51,083 bases of DNA from an uncultured Bacteroidota bacterium (lineage in GTDB: Bacteria > Bacteroidota > Bacteroidia > Flavobacteriales > Flavobacteriaceae). The notes under the pieces were generated by a model. The model worked only from the letters and a program-made list of their open reading frames with translations, was not told the DNA's origin and did not search any database. Below are positions 19,474 to 29,204 of this stretch, one piece after another. How positions within the stretch are numbered: position 1 is the first letter of the stretch; each line of letters begins with the position of its first letter. Location: the NCBI GenBank assembly GCA_902619855.1, contig CACNGE010000009.1, positions 1-51,083 on the forward strand. The letters run 5' to 3'. Position numbers and translations under genes: made by a program.

Positions 19474-21906
19474 CTAGATCGGATCGACGTCAACCAATAG
19501 TTTTACAGATCGAAAGTTGGGTATTTGCTCAAACCTTTTGATGATGCGATTGAGCTGCTCTTTGGCTGATGCAGCAGATTGATTGGCAGGTAGTTTGAGC
19601 AATACCTGCATCAAAAATTGGTTGCGTATCCGACCTATTGGAGGCGACTGTGGCCCCAAAACAATTGAAAACTGATTCCTTAACGCTTGTGTAAACCAGT
19701 CTGCTGACTGCTGCAACGTTGCAAAATTTTTATGCTTAAGTTCAAAACGAATCAGACGAACAAATGGTGGATATGAAAACTCTTTTCGCTGCTTGCATTG
19801 GGTTGAGAACATACCTTCATAATCATATTGCTGCAGTTGCTGAAGGGTTTGATGATTACTGTCATAGGTCTGAATCAACACCCTTCCTTGAAGATCTTTG
19901 CGACCTGCCCGACCTGAAACCTGTAACAAAATTTGGAACGCTCGTTCGTGTGCTCGAAAGTCCTGAAAATTGAGTAGTGAATCTGCCAAAACAACACCAA
20001 CAAGATTAACTTTATTAAAATCCAACCCCTTTGTCAGCATCTGCGTACCAATCAAGATATCCAATTCATGCTGCTCAAAACGCTGAATCAAATCTCTGTG
20101 TCCATACTTTCCTTTGGTCGTATCAGAATCCATTCGTGCAACGCGAGCTTCAGTGAACAATCCCTTTATTTCAGTTTCGATTTGTTGGGTTCCAAGACCC
20201 ATAGGCCTTGGATGGGCTGTGCCACATGCTACACAATGTGCATGACTCAAAACTGCATAACCACAATAATGACATTTGAGTTTCTCATTGTGTTTGTGAT
20301 AGGTCAGACTCACATCACAATTGGGGCATTGGGGTACATGACCACAGGCTGTACAGTTAACAAAAGAAGAAAACCCTCTTCTATTTTGAAACAATATCAC
20401 CTGCTCTTTTGCCTCTAAAGTTTTTGAAATCGCTTCGATCATTGCCGCCGAAAAGTGACCTCTCATCTGCTTTTTTTTATGAAAAGCCTTTAGGTCGATG
20501 ACTTCAATTGTTGGCATCGAAAAACCCTTGTATCTCTTTTTTATTTCGACAAGAGAGTATTTTCGGATATGACTGTTATGAGTGGACTCGATCGATGGAG
20601 AAGCAGACCCCATCACAATTTTGGCCTGATGCAAGCCAGCAAGTACTACAGCCACATCCCTGGCATGATAACGAGGGTTCGATTCAAACTGTTTGTACGC
20701 CACTTCATGCGATTCATCAACGATGATAAGCCCAAGATTCGAAAATGGCAATAGCACTGCCGATCGAGCGCCAACGATCAATTGTGCACTGGGGTGTTGC
20801 TGGATCACCTTGTTCCAAACCTCAGCACGTTCGCTGGGTGTGTAGCGAGAATGATAAACAGACATACATTGACCAAAATGAACATATAAACGCTTGATAA
20901 TTTGTGTTGTCAATGCTATTTCTGGGAGAAGAAAAAGAACTTGTTTTCCCTTGTCGATCATCTCCTGCACAAGATGAATGTACACTTCCGTTTTTCCCGA
21001 GGCTGTGACGCCATGCAATAAAATTCGATTGGTTTCATTGGTATCATCTCGAATCGATTGCAATGCTTTTTGTTGGGGATCTGTAAGCACTTGGGGAGGT
21101 GTTTCGGGTGCTGTTTTGACTGCCAAACGATCGACAATAACTGACTGCTGATCCAGCACCCCATTTTTGATAAGTGTTTTGACAGAAGATGAAGATACCC
21201 CTGAGATTTTTAAAAATGAAGCTTTTTGAACAGGTGGTTTTTGTTGCATAAACTGCAATAGCGTTTCACGTTGTTTGGGATAACGAACCACATCATTCAA
21301 TAGGGCTTGAAGGTTCTCATCCTTTTTATATTTGTGAGAAAGCACCAACAGTTGTTCTTGCTTGGGTTTGAATTTTGTGTAGACCTCCTCACGTACTTGA
21401 ATCAAGTCATGGCTGAGCAACTCTTGAGCGAGTTTATAGGTGTTTTTAGACAGCTCCAATTTGACAGTCTCTGAGAGAGTTAGGTTTCCATATTCTTGTA
21501 AAGAAGCAAGAAGTTGTTCGGCATTAGCACTAAGCTTGACGTCAGAAGAAGGAAGTTTATGAAAGTGAAGTTCTGTCTCGCTTTCAAGCAAAAGAATACT
21601 TGGCATAGCAGCACGATAAACACTGCCTAAGGGACTCATATAATAGGTTGAAATCCACTCCCATAGCTCAATTTGCTTTTGACTAACAATGGGGGTTTGA
21701 TCGATGATATACTCAATTGACTTTGCTTCATAAGCAGGTATGGTTGTATGGGTCTTATAACTTAAAGCAGCATATTTTTTTTTGCTGCCAAAGGGAACAA
21801 CAATTCGAATACCGGGCTGAATAAAATTGTATTCTTCTTCTGTTACAGCATATGTAAATAGTTTTGGGATTGGCAACGGCAGAATCACATCAACAAAAAA
21901 TGGCAT
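19474..21906 (-). CDS. priA: Primosomal replication protein PriA (3'-5' helicase)
   Basis: PriA recognises stalled or recombination-derived forks and reloads the replisome. The 810-residue protein has an N-terminal DNA-binding domain (MPFFVDVILPLPIPKLFTY), a helicase core with Walker A GVTASGKT at 299-306 and the DESHE box, and the helicase C-terminal LLQVSGRAGRKD. Eight cysteines in C-x2-C-x5-C-x2-C and C-x2-C-x8-C-x2-C pairs bind the structural zinc ions. It is upstream of rpsF on the same strand with a 120-bp gap that holds the rpsF promoter. It is divergent from rlmH. Confidence 0.96.
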   Translation of the reverse strand: MPFFVDVILPLPIPKLFTYAVTEEEYNFIQPGIRIVVPFGSKKKYAALSYKTHTTIPAYEAKSIEYIIDQTPIVSQKQIELWEWISTYYMSPLGSVYRAAMPSILLLESETELHFHKLPSSDVKLSANAEQLLASLQEYGNLTLSETVKLELSKNTYKLAQELLSHDLIQVREEVYTKFKPKQEQLLVLSHKYKKDENLQALLNDVVRYPKQRETLLQFMQQKPPVQKASFLKISGVSSSSVKTLIKNGVLDQQSVIVDRLAVKTAPETPPQVLTDPQQKALQSIRDDTNETNRILLHGVTASGKTEVYIHLVQEMIDKGKQVLFLLPEIALTTQIIKRLYVHFGQCMSVYHSRYTPSERAEVWNKVIQQHPSAQLIVGARSAVLLPFSNLGLIIVDESHEVAYKQFESNPRYHARDVAVVLAGLHQAKIVMGSASPSIESTHNSHIRKYSLVEIKKRYKGFSMPTIEVIDLKAFHKKKQMRGHFSAAMIEAISKTLEAKEQVILFQNRRGFSSFVNCTACGHVPQCPNCDVSLTYHKHNEKLKCHYCGYAVLSHAHCVACGTAHPRPMGLGTQQIETEIKGLFTEARVARMDSDTTKGKYGHRDLIQRFEQHELDILIGTQMLTKGLDFNKVNLVGVVLADSLLNFQDFRAHERAFQILLQVSGRAGRKDLQGRVLIQTYDSNHQTLQQLQQYDYEGMFSTQCKQRKEFSYPPFVRLIRFELKHKNFATLQQSADWFTQALRNQFSIVLGPQSPPIGRIRNQFLMQVLLKLPANQSAASAKEQLNRIIKRFEQIPNFRSVKLLVDVDPI

Positions 21907-22028
21907 ATGATTTATACTGATTTAAAATTGACTTTTATGTCCATTTGTGATTGCAAAATTTCTCAAAACAAAGAGGGTATGAATAGCGAAAGTAAGAAAT
22001 TTCTACTTCGTCAACACCCAAATGGTTG

Positions 22029-22036
22029 TATCTTTA
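22029..22036 (+). promoter_or_regulatory. rlmH -7 element TATCTTTA, leaderless
   Basis: TATCTTTA followed by TCAC and the ATG at 22041, with a TTCG 18 bp upstream as possible -33 element. Same arrangement as at bshC. The frame opens earlier at a TTG (22026), which this element argues against. Confidence 0.5.
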
Positions 22037-22040
22037 TCAC

Positions 22041-22511
22041 ATGAAAATAAAATGTATCGCCATTGGAAAAACAGTAGGTTCATATGGGCTTGAAGAAGTA
22101 CAAACCTATGTGAAACGCATCCAGCATTTTATGCCTTTTGAATTCATTGAACTCAAAGAAATCAAACACAACAAACACAATCGAGAAAATGCACTGTTGA
22201 CTGAGGAGAAAAGTATTGTAAAGCATGTCAGCAGTCGAGATGCTTTGATTCTTTTTGATGAAAAAGGAAAGCAACTGGACTCAAAAGCTTTTGCTCAATT
22301 TATCTCCAAACAGACGATGTTACAGAGTGGGACACTGGTGTTTTGTCTTGGAGGTGCCTATGGGTTTAGCGAATCTTTACGTAAGCGTGCAAAGGGGATG
22401 GTTTCATTATCCCCCATGACTTTCCCTCACCAACTTGCCAGAGTGATTGCCCTTGAACAGCTTTATCGAGCTTGTACGATCATCAATCATCATCCCTATC
22501 ATCACGTATGA
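22041..22511 (+). CDS. rlmH: 23S rRNA (pseudouridine1915-N3)-methyltransferase RlmH
   Basis: RlmH methylates pseudouridine 1915 in helix 69 of 23S rRNA on assembled 70S ribosomes. The 156-residue SPOUT-class protein begins MKIKCIAIGKT, has the SAM-binding knot FCLGGAYGFSESL, and ends with the family hallmark LARVIALEQLYRACTIINHH followed by PYHHV. Its stop codon overlaps the rdgB start as ATGA, so the two are translationally coupled. Confidence 0.97.
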   Translation: MKIKCIAIGKTVGSYGLEEVQTYVKRIQHFMPFEFIELKEIKHNKHNRENALLTEEKSIVKHVSSRDALILFDEKGKQLDSKAFAQFISKQTMLQSGTLVFCLGGAYGFSESLRKRAKGMVSLSPMTFPHQLARVIALEQLYRACTIINHHPYHHV

Positions 22512-23095
22512 AAAAGCTAATTCTCGCCACACACAACGAACATAAAGCAGAGGAGTTTAAGCAAATTCTACCTCAGTTTCGTGTGCAAACACTCGCAGAC
22601 ATCAACTATGATCAGGAGATTGCTGAAACAGCATCAGACTTGGAGAGAAATTCGCTACTGAAGGCTGATACGATTTATAGGCAATATGGCCATATTGTAG
22701 TTTCGGATGACAGTGGTCTTGAGGTTCAGGCATTGAATGGTGCACCAGGTGTATACTCAGCTCGTTATGCTGGCGAGCAAAAAGATGATCAGAAAAACAC
22801 TGAAAAACTACTTCATGAACTCCAAGGGGTCACCAACAGAAATGCACAATTTAGAACAGTTATCACATTGATGAGCTCAAATGACACCCTTCAATTTGAA
22901 GGGATTGTTGAAGGTGCAATAGCATATGAACCCAAAGGTGACAAGGGCTTTGGTTATGACCCAATTTTTATCCCCAATGGATATCAAAAAACATTTGCAG
23001 AACTCACATCAAATGAAAAAAATAAAATCAGTCATAGAGCCAATGCGATAGAAAAATTGGTTGCCTTTCTAGAAAAAAATCCAACTTTTTGTTAA
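22508..23095 (+). CDS. rdgB: XTP/dITP diphosphatase (RdgB/HAM1 family)
   Basis: This enzyme hydrolyses dITP and XTP to monophosphates, keeping deaminated purines out of DNA. The 195-residue protein has the N-terminal LILATHNEHKAEEFKQIL, the catalytic/metal region VVSDDSGLEVQALNGAPGVY SARYAG (split here for length), and the C-terminal GFGYDPIFIP, FAELTSNEKNKISHR. The ATG at 22508 overlaps the rlmH TGA; an earlier in-frame start at 22472 is inside rlmH and adds residues foreign to the family. Confidence 0.96.
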   Translation: MKKLILATHNEHKAEEFKQILPQFRVQTLADINYDQEIAETASDLERNSLLKADTIYRQYGHIVVSDDSGLEVQALNGAPGVYSARYAGEQKDDQKNTEKLLHELQGVTNRNAQFRTVITLMSSNDTLQFEGIVEGAIAYEPKGDKGFGYDPIFIPNGYQKTFAELTSNEKNKISHRANAIEKLVAFLEKNPTFC

Positions 23096-23155
23096 AATTT
23101 AGTAAAAAATATATGGTCATAGCTCTGAAACAACTTAGTTTGCACAATAGAAAAA

Positions 23156-23914
23156 ATGACTAGACATTTTTTTTTATTGGTTTTACTTTTGGGTTGGTAT
23201 ACACAATCTTCAGCCCAAGAGGTGATTGGGGTTGTCAAAAATGCTTCTGACGACAAGCCTATTCCAACTGTTCATGTGTTAAATCTAAATAAGGTTTTGA
23301 TGAGCATCACAGATGCCAATGGTGTTTTTGCCATCGATGCCGAAGTCAATGATACCTTATATCTATCCTATCTCGGCTTTAAATCGATTAAAATTACTGT
23401 TACAAACGACCTGATTAAATTTCCAAAAACAGAGTTCAAATTGACAGCACTTGCACTGGCACTCGAAGAAGTCATCGTTCGTCCCTATCAGTTGACAGGC
23501 TACCTTGAAATTGATGCCAAAAATGTTCCCATCAATCGTAATCAGCGCTATAGTATCCCTGGGCTGCCGACTGGTGGATACGAGGCTGGGAGTCGAGGTC
23601 CATCGGCTTTTTCAAGGGTTGTGGGATCAATTTTCAATCCTTTTGACTTCTTACATAATCTTTTTGGCAAAAAACCCAATGAATTGCGAAAACTCAAAAA
23701 AATGAGAGAAAACAACCTTCTGCGTGACTTGCTTTCTGTAAAATATGATCGAGAAACACTTCAAGAGTTTTTGCAATTGGAAATCAATGATATTGATGAA
23801 ATATTACGAAACTGTAACTTCTCTGATAGTTTTATTCGTACAGCCAATGATTTGCAGATATTAGAAGCAATCAGTGGTTGCTATGAGGAATACAAGGTTT
23901 TAAGTCGAAGATAA
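23156..23914 (+). CDS. Exported CarboxypepD_reg-like domain protein
   Basis: A 252-residue secreted protein: signal peptide HFFLLVLLLGWYTQSSAQ, then a carboxypeptidase-regulatory-like beta-sandwich at about residues 21-95 (EVIGVVKNASDDKPIPTVHV, DANGVFAIDA, YLSYLGFKSIKI). In Bacteroidota this domain often precedes TonB-dependent receptors, but here no plug or barrel follows. Instead there is EEVIVRPYQLTGYLEIDAKN, a glycine-rich linker, and a helical charged tail. It is a known stand-alone flavobacterial type with no assigned function. It starts 60 bp after rdgB, with an imperfect -7 element (TTAGTTTG) in the gap. Confidence 0.75.
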   Translation: MTRHFFLLVLLLGWYTQSSAQEVIGVVKNASDDKPIPTVHVLNLNKVLMSITDANGVFAIDAEVNDTLYLSYLGFKSIKITVTNDLIKFPKTEFKLTALALALEEVIVRPYQLTGYLEIDAKNVPINRNQRYSIPGLPTGGYEAGSRGPSAFSRVVGSIFNPFDFLHNLFGKKPNELRKLKKMRENNLLRDLLSVKYDRETLQEFLQLEINDIDEILRNCNFSDSFIRTANDLQILEAISGCYEEYKVLSRR

Positions 23915-23927
23915 GTCTATAAAGTAG

Positions 23928-23935
23928 TACATTTG
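23928..23935 (+). promoter_or_regulatory. purB -7 element TACATTTG
   Basis: TACATTTG in the 37-bp gap before purB, 16 nt from its ATG. Confidence 0.6.
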
Positions 23936-23951
23936 CACTGAAATTACGTGC

Positions 23952-25295
23952 ATGCTGCTCAACACACTAAACGCCATTTCGCCAATCGACGGACGCTATC
24001 GAGGCATAACAAAACCACTGCATGCATTTTTCTCAGAACAAGCACTCATCAAATATCGCGTTCAAGTAGAGGTTGAATATTTTATTGCGCTTTGCTCCCA
24101 CCCCATTCCCCAACTCGAATCGTTTCAACAATCACTGTTTGAGGATTTACGATCGCTTTACAAGCACTTCTCGCCTGAGGATGCCAAAGCGATAAAAGAC
24201 ATTGAGAAAACAACCAATCACGATGTGAAAGCAGTAGAGTACTTTCTAAAAAATGAGTTCGATAGGTTGGGTATAGGAGCATATAAAGAGTTCATCCATT
24301 TTGGATTGACCTCCCAAGACGTAAACAATACTGCAGTACCATTATCAATTAAGGATGCAATTGAAACTGTGGTGCTGCCACAAATCGAAAATACGATTTC
24401 AACCCTAGACGAAATGTCGTCTCGCTATCAAAACATCCCTATGCTGGCGCGAACCCATGGTCAGGCTGCTTCGCCAACACGATTGGGAAAAGAAATACAG
24501 GTGTTTAGCGAACGAGTTAAACAACAAATGAGTCTTTTGCATCAAATACCGCATGCTGCAAAATTTGGAGGTGCTACTGGAAATTTTAATGCACATCAGA
24601 TTGCTTATCCCAACATTGATTGGCGTACTTTTGGTAAAAACTTTGTTGTGAAAACCCTAGGTCTTCATCACTCTTTTCCAACAACACAGATTGAGCATTA
24701 CGATCACGTGGCTGCCTTGTGTGATGCCTTTTCAAGAATCAACACCATTTTGATTGATCTGAATCGGGACTTTTGGACTTATATTTCCATGGACTATTTC
24801 AAACAGAAAATCAATGACAATGAGGTTGGTTCATCTGCGATGCCGCATAAAGTCAACCCTATTGATTTTGAAAATGCAGAAGGAAACTTGGGGATTGCCA
24901 ATGCTGTCTTTTCATTTCTGTCTTCAAAGCTCCCCATTTCCCGTCTCCAACGAGACCTGACAGACAGTACTGTTCTTCGTAACATTGGTGTTCCATTCAG
25001 TCATATGCTGATTGCTTTTGCATCTCTACATAAAGGGCTTGGTAAATTGGAAGTGAATGAAGCTGCTATCGGTGAGGATCTCAATAGGAACTGGGCTGTG
25101 GTTGCTGAAGCCATACAAACCATACTTCGGCGAGAAGGCTTTCCTAAGCCCTACGAAGCACTAAAAGGACTGACAAGAACCAATAGTGAAATCACCAAAG
25201 AGAGTATCCAGCAATTTATCAACGAATTGGATATCAGTGATGAACTCAAAGCAGAGCTGCTTCAGATTAGCCCTCAAAACTACACTGGAATCTAG
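23952..25295 (+). CDS. purB: Adenylosuccinate lyase
   Basis: PurB catalyses two fumarate-releasing steps: SAICAR to AICAR in purine synthesis and adenylosuccinate to AMP. The 447-residue protein starts MLLNTLNAISPIDGRYRGIT, has the family signature SSAMPHKVNPIDFENAEGN, the catalytic region TSQDVNNTA, and ARTHGQAASPTRLGKE. It is of the E. coli-like subtype by its N-terminus. It ends 3 bp before the convergent DUF4252 gene. Confidence 0.97.
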   Translation: MLLNTLNAISPIDGRYRGITKPLHAFFSEQALIKYRVQVEVEYFIALCSHPIPQLESFQQSLFEDLRSLYKHFSPEDAKAIKDIEKTTNHDVKAVEYFLKNEFDRLGIGAYKEFIHFGLTSQDVNNTAVPLSIKDAIETVVLPQIENTISTLDEMSSRYQNIPMLARTHGQAASPTRLGKEIQVFSERVKQQMSLLHQIPHAAKFGGATGNFNAHQIAYPNIDWRTFGKNFVVKTLGLHHSFPTTQIEHYDHVAALCDAFSRINTILIDLNRDFWTYISMDYFKQKINDNEVGSSAMPHKVNPIDFENAEGNLGIANAVFSFLSSKLPISRLQRDLTDSTVLRNIGVPFSHMLIAFASLHKGLGKLEVNEAAIGEDLNRNWAVVAEAIQTILRREGFPKPYEALKGLTRTNSEITKESIQQFINELDISDELKAELLQISPQNYTGI

Positions 25296-25298
25296 AGT

Positions 25299-25841
25299 TT
25301 AGATTTTTACCTGACCTTTTAATTTATTGAGCTCCTCCCCAGCTGGGATATCAAGTTTTTGTACCAATGAAGCGATTCTCGCCAAATCAATTTTTCCGTC
25401 GATGAACAGCAATACAGTTTGATTACGATCATCAAGGCCAGCATTGTCGTTGTCCTCTTGTGCCAGCATTACAAGTTGATCCACAATATTCTCCTTTTCA
25501 GAGAGTGCTGCATAAAAATACACAGTCGTTTGGTCCTCACGAACTTGCATCAACTCAGTAAGCTGGTTCGTTTTTGCATACTCTTGTGTCCAGTCGGAAA
25601 AGTTATCAGAGATTGAAGGCTCATCGGTTCGCAAGAGTTTAAAAGTATTGATTTGAGAAATTAACTCTAAAAACTCCTTTGCTTCAGGGTCTGTATCATC
25701 AATGTTGAGCTTGGCAAGCATCGAAAACATCTGTGGACTAATCGATGCATAGGTAACTCTTTCATTGGATTTGTAGGTGTCAAAAACAGATTGTGCCATC
25801 ATCAACGGAGCAATCATTAAAAATAAAAAGGTTTTTTTCAT
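25299..25841 (-). CDS. DUF4252 domain-containing exported protein
   Basis: A 180-residue protein with a short signal peptide (KKTFLFLMIAPLMMAQS) followed by a domain resembling DUF4252, a Bacteroidota family of unknown function. Visible features are the acidic middle section (DDTDPEAKEFLELI), the strand pair TVYFYAALSEKENIVDQLVML, and LLFIDGKIDLARIASLVQKL near the end. A TATTTTCG element lies about 24 nt upstream, followed by AGGA just before the ATG, one of the few Shine-Dalgarno-like sequences here. No partner gene suggests a role. Confidence 0.72.
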   Translation of the reverse strand: MKKTFLFLMIAPLMMAQSVFDTYKSNERVTYASISPQMFSMLAKLNIDDTDPEAKEFLELISQINTFKLLRTDEPSISDNFSDWTQEYAKTNQLTELMQVREDQTTVYFYAALSEKENIVDQLVMLAQEDNDNAGLDDRNQTVLLFIDGKIDLARIASLVQKLDIPAGEELNKLKGQVKI

Positions 25842-25963
25842 GTCCTAAAGAATATGGTTATCCTACGAAAATACAATAAAGATTTTGATCGATCCCACTG
25901 CTGAAAATGAATTTGCGATAAAATCATTACTTTGCATCCGCTACGAATTTTACAGATACAATT

Positions 25964-27379
25964 ATGCGCTATTTATTTTTAACCGGGCTTCTTTTAATAA
26001 CCTTTATTTCATGCAAAGACGAAGATGATAGCATATCATTTCGTGAGTATGACTTTGAAATTGAGGACTTTATTTGGGAAGAATTAAATACATATTACTA
26101 TTGGCAAGATACAGTTCCCGATTTGGCTGATAATCGTTTTAGCTCACAAAAATCATATGCAGCGTTTTTATCCCAATCCAATGGAAATCAAGAGCTGTTG
26201 TTTGAATCGCTACTGTTTGACAAGGATCGGTTTAGCTGGATTGTGAGTGACTACAAAGCACTCGAAAACCAGTTGAGTCGAATTTATAAAACAAGTGGGG
26301 TGATGATTGGGTTGGCAACGATAGGAAACTCTGATGACTTGATTGCCTATGTTCGTTATGTATTGCCTGGGTCTGATGCAGCTGCAAAAAACATAAAACG
26401 AGGAGATGTTTTTCTGAGTGTCAACAACGAGCAGTTGACGATAAACAATTACACTGAATTGCTGAATAGTGAGGAAGAATCCTATAGCATTCAACTCGCC
26501 GAAATCAATGAAGGAACTGTAACCCCAACATCCAAAAGTATCGATTTGGTGAAAGCAGAGATACAAGAAAATCCAATCCATATACAGAAGGTAATAGAGC
26601 TTAACAACAAAAAAATTGGGTATTTGATGTACAATGGGTTTGTAGCTGATTTTGATGCAGAACTCGAAAGTGTTTTGGCTGGATTTCAAACCCAAGGCGT
26701 GAGTGATTTCATTATCGATTTGCGTTACAATCGTGGTGGACGGACCAGCTCATCGATCAAACTTGCAAGTATGATTACTGGTCAATTTTCAGGGGAATTA
26801 TTTGCCCAAACAAAACATAATGAAAAACTTTCTTCCTTGAACGAAAGCCAAGTATTTGAATCGTATCCAGTTCAATTGGGAATGACTCAATTGTATGTTA
26901 TAAGTTCTTCCAGCACTGCATCGGCAAGCGAACTTTTGATCAATGGCCTATCACCCTATATTGATGTGATAATGGTTGGAGATCACACAACAGGAAAGAA
27001 TGTTGGCTCCTACACTATCTATGACTGGATTGACAGCAATCGGACTGTCAACCCTCGACATACTTGGGCAATGCAGCCAATCACACTAAAAATTTCCAAT
27101 GCCGATGGGTTTGCAGACTTTGAAGATGGCCTTCAGGCAGATCATATTCTAAGGGAAGACATTGCTAATTTGGGATCCCTTGGAGAGATCGATGAACCCC
27201 TTTTAGAAAAAACTCTAGAAACCATGGGTGCACTCCCAGCGAGGTTAGAAAAGAAAGCGATTGACTCAGATAACATTCATTTCAAACAATTTGCTCCTTT
27301 GCAAAAAGCATTGATGCATTTCGACACCCCAACTAAAATACATACGATACGCCAATCGAAAGATTTCGACCTAGAGTAG
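25964..27379 (+). CDS. S41 family C-terminal processing-like peptidase, lipoprotein
   Basis: A 471-residue tail-specific protease relative. The N-terminus is a lipoprotein signal ending in the lipobox TFISC, so it is probably anchored in the membrane. Next come an N-terminal helical region (about 25-110), a PDZ-like domain (SGVMIGLATIG to about 205, with GSDAAAKNIKRGDVFLSVN) and the S41 catalytic domain. The Ser/Lys dyad is visible as S322 in TASASELL and K345 in TTGKNVGS, so it appears active. The last 47 bp overlap the convergent receptor gene antisense. A near-consensus TTACTTTG lies upstream. Confidence 0.87.
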   Translation: MRYLFLTGLLLITFISCKDEDDSISFREYDFEIEDFIWEELNTYYYWQDTVPDLADNRFSSQKSYAAFLSQSNGNQELLFESLLFDKDRFSWIVSDYKALENQLSRIYKTSGVMIGLATIGNSDDLIAYVRYVLPGSDAAAKNIKRGDVFLSVNNEQLTINNYTELLNSEEESYSIQLAEINEGTVTPTSKSIDLVKAEIQENPIHIQKVIELNNKKIGYLMYNGFVADFDAELESVLAGFQTQGVSDFIIDLRYNRGGRTSSSIKLASMITGQFSGELFAQTKHNEKLSSLNESQVFESYPVQLGMTQLYVISSSSTASASELLINGLSPYIDVIMVGDHTTGKNVGSYTIYDWIDSNRTVNPRHTWAMQPITLKISNADGFADFEDGLQADHILREDIANLGSLGEIDEPLLEKTLETMGALPARLEKKAIDSDNIHFKQFAPLQKALMHFDTPTKIHTIRQSKDFDLE

Positions 27380-29174
27380 TGTATCCACTTACTTCCTCAT
27401 AGTCAGCGTTAAACATATTTTCGATCGAGCCAAATAGTGACATCCCAGATTGGGAAAGTTGATGTGAAACACGAAAATCAAACAACCAATAGGATGACAG
27501 TTCCACCAATCCTTGTCCAGCCAAATCATCGCGATCTCCAACAAATTGAATGTTGGCGAGCAATTGTGTCTTTGTCTTTACATCATAGCGCAAATTTGTA
27601 TTCATCTTATGTTTGGGAATACGCAAGCCCTCCCCTTCCTCATGCTGGGTGTATGCGTAATTGGTCTGCACACGAAGCCTATCGGAGAATGGATATTCCA
27701 TTAAAAATTCTAAGCCATAAACACTAAAATCTCTCGCATCGTTCACATAACGATAGGTGCTTAAGTCATAGGCAACAAAATTCTTATGATCTCTATTGAA
27801 ATAGGCAAATTGGATCTGCCCATCATTATTGAACAGTGCAGAACCCCCTATTTCAAAACTTTGATTGGTTTCAGGTTGTAAGGCTTCATTTCCTGCGTAT
27901 AAATCATATAATTTATAAAGTGAAGGAGCAATGAAAGCAGTGCTTAGATTGGCATAAAAACGAAGGTCAAAAGAATTTAACGCAAAGTTTACTGAGGGAT
28001 TGATATGGTAAGTCAAATGAGATCCGTAGGTACTGTGCTCACTCATACGTGCGCCTGCTTGCGCCTCCAATCGACTGTTGCTGTCGTATAATACATTGAC
28101 AAAATAGTCCATGAAATCTATGTTTACTGTATCGCTGAATTTGGCTTCTTGTTTTTTATAATTCACCCCAACCAACCCCTTCAACTGAGGCGATAAATTG
28201 GTAGAAAAAACACCCTCTATATCTGTGACATCTCCTTCAAAATACATGGGAAATGATGAATCAAAGTCACGACTGTTTGAAGACCAAGATACTCGCCCAT
28301 TGAACGAACTGGAACTACCCATCCATTTGGGTTGAATGATGATGCGTTGGCTTTCGCTTGTAAATGTATTATCTGCATCCATCAATGAAGGGAAACTATC
28401 ATCATATTGGGAGGAAAAAAAGTTCTGATTAAAAAAGGCGTTAACAGTAAACTGAGGTAGTAGTTGTAACTGATAACGCAAACCTAGATTTTGCTTTTTT
28501 GTGGCGTCATTCTCATCCCCAACAACAGATGAAATGCCCAGTGTTCTTTGATCGAGTAAGGAAATAGAACCAGCATTGTATTCATTCCCAAGCGAAAGTT
28601 GGACTTGTCGATTTTGATGATTGGGTGATGCACTAAATTTCTTTTGGTCGTTGTTTGTGCCAAAAATCGTACGAATCGACCCATGCAGTCCTTGGGTATT
28701 GAGTCGTTTGGTGGTGATTTTGATGACTGCCGTTGCTGCTGCGCTTCCATATAAACTACTGGCAGCCCCACGAATGATTTCAATAGATTCGATTGTTGAA
28801 ATATCGATTATTCTCAAATCGAAATCATTTTCAATTTGAGTTGGATCGCTCACAGGCACGCCATCGATTAGGAATAAAACCTGACGATTGTTTCCCCCTC
28901 GTATAAAATAGCTCAACTCTGACCCAGGGTGAGAATTTGAGCCATTGATATGAATGCCGACCTGATCGTTGAGTAAGGCGGCAAGAGTACTTCCAACATA
29001 AGGTTCGATGTCTTTGGTTGTGAGCAAGGTTACCGAACGACTTTTTTTAGATGCTGGTCTTTCAAAGCGAGAGTCTGTCACAGTAACTTCCTTGAGATCA
29101 ACATTATTGTTTTGAGCGATTGCGAAAAAGCAGCCCAACAAGCACACAAATTGTGCCACTAAGTTTTTTATCAT
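27333..29174 (-). CDS. btuB: TonB-dependent outer-membrane receptor, BtuB-like (cobalamin)
   Basis: A 613-residue outer-membrane receptor, close to the length of E. coli BtuB. It has a signal peptide (about 1-20, AIAQ), a TonB-box-like LKEVTVTDSR, a plug domain with HINGSNSHPGSELSYFIRGG, FLIDGVPVSDPT and IESIEIIRGAASSLYGSAA, then a barrel of about 22 strands ending in the aromatic residue of IGVSYVF. The family alone would not give the substrate, but a cobalamin riboswitch lies directly upstream and no SusD partner follows, so vitamin B12 or a corrinoid is the likely ligand. The 3' end overlaps the S41 peptidase gene by 47 bp. Confidence 0.88.
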   Translation of the reverse strand: MIKNLVAQFVCLLGCFFAIAQNNNVDLKEVTVTDSRFERPASKKSRSVTLLTTKDIEPYVGSTLAALLNDQVGIHINGSNSHPGSELSYFIRGGNNRQVLFLIDGVPVSDPTQIENDFDLRIIDISTIESIEIIRGAASSLYGSAAATAVIKITTKRLNTQGLHGSIRTIFGTNNDQKKFSASPNHQNRQVQLSLGNEYNAGSISLLDQRTLGISSVVGDENDATKKQNLGLRYQLQLLPQFTVNAFFNQNFFSSQYDDSFPSLMDADNTFTSESQRIIIQPKWMGSSSSFNGRVSWSSNSRDFDSSFPMYFEGDVTDIEGVFSTNLSPQLKGLVGVNYKKQEAKFSDTVNIDFMDYFVNVLYDSNSRLEAQAGARMSEHSTYGSHLTYHINPSVNFALNSFDLRFYANLSTAFIAPSLYKLYDLYAGNEALQPETNQSFEIGGSALFNNDGQIQFAYFNRDHKNFVAYDLSTYRYVNDARDFSVYGLEFLMEYPFSDRLRVQTNYAYTQHEEGEGLRIPKHKMNTNLRYDVKTKTQLLANIQFVGDRDDLAGQGLVELSSYWLFDFRVSHQLSQSGMSLFGSIENMFNADYEEVSGYTTLGRNLSIGVSYVF

Positions 29175-29204
29175 TTTGAAAAATTAAATTAAGTATTCCT
29201 ACTT

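Noticed and set aside
26210-26695. 161-codon minus-strand ORF inside the S41 peptidase gene
   Set aside because: Antisense to the PDZ and catalytic regions; no signal or domain.
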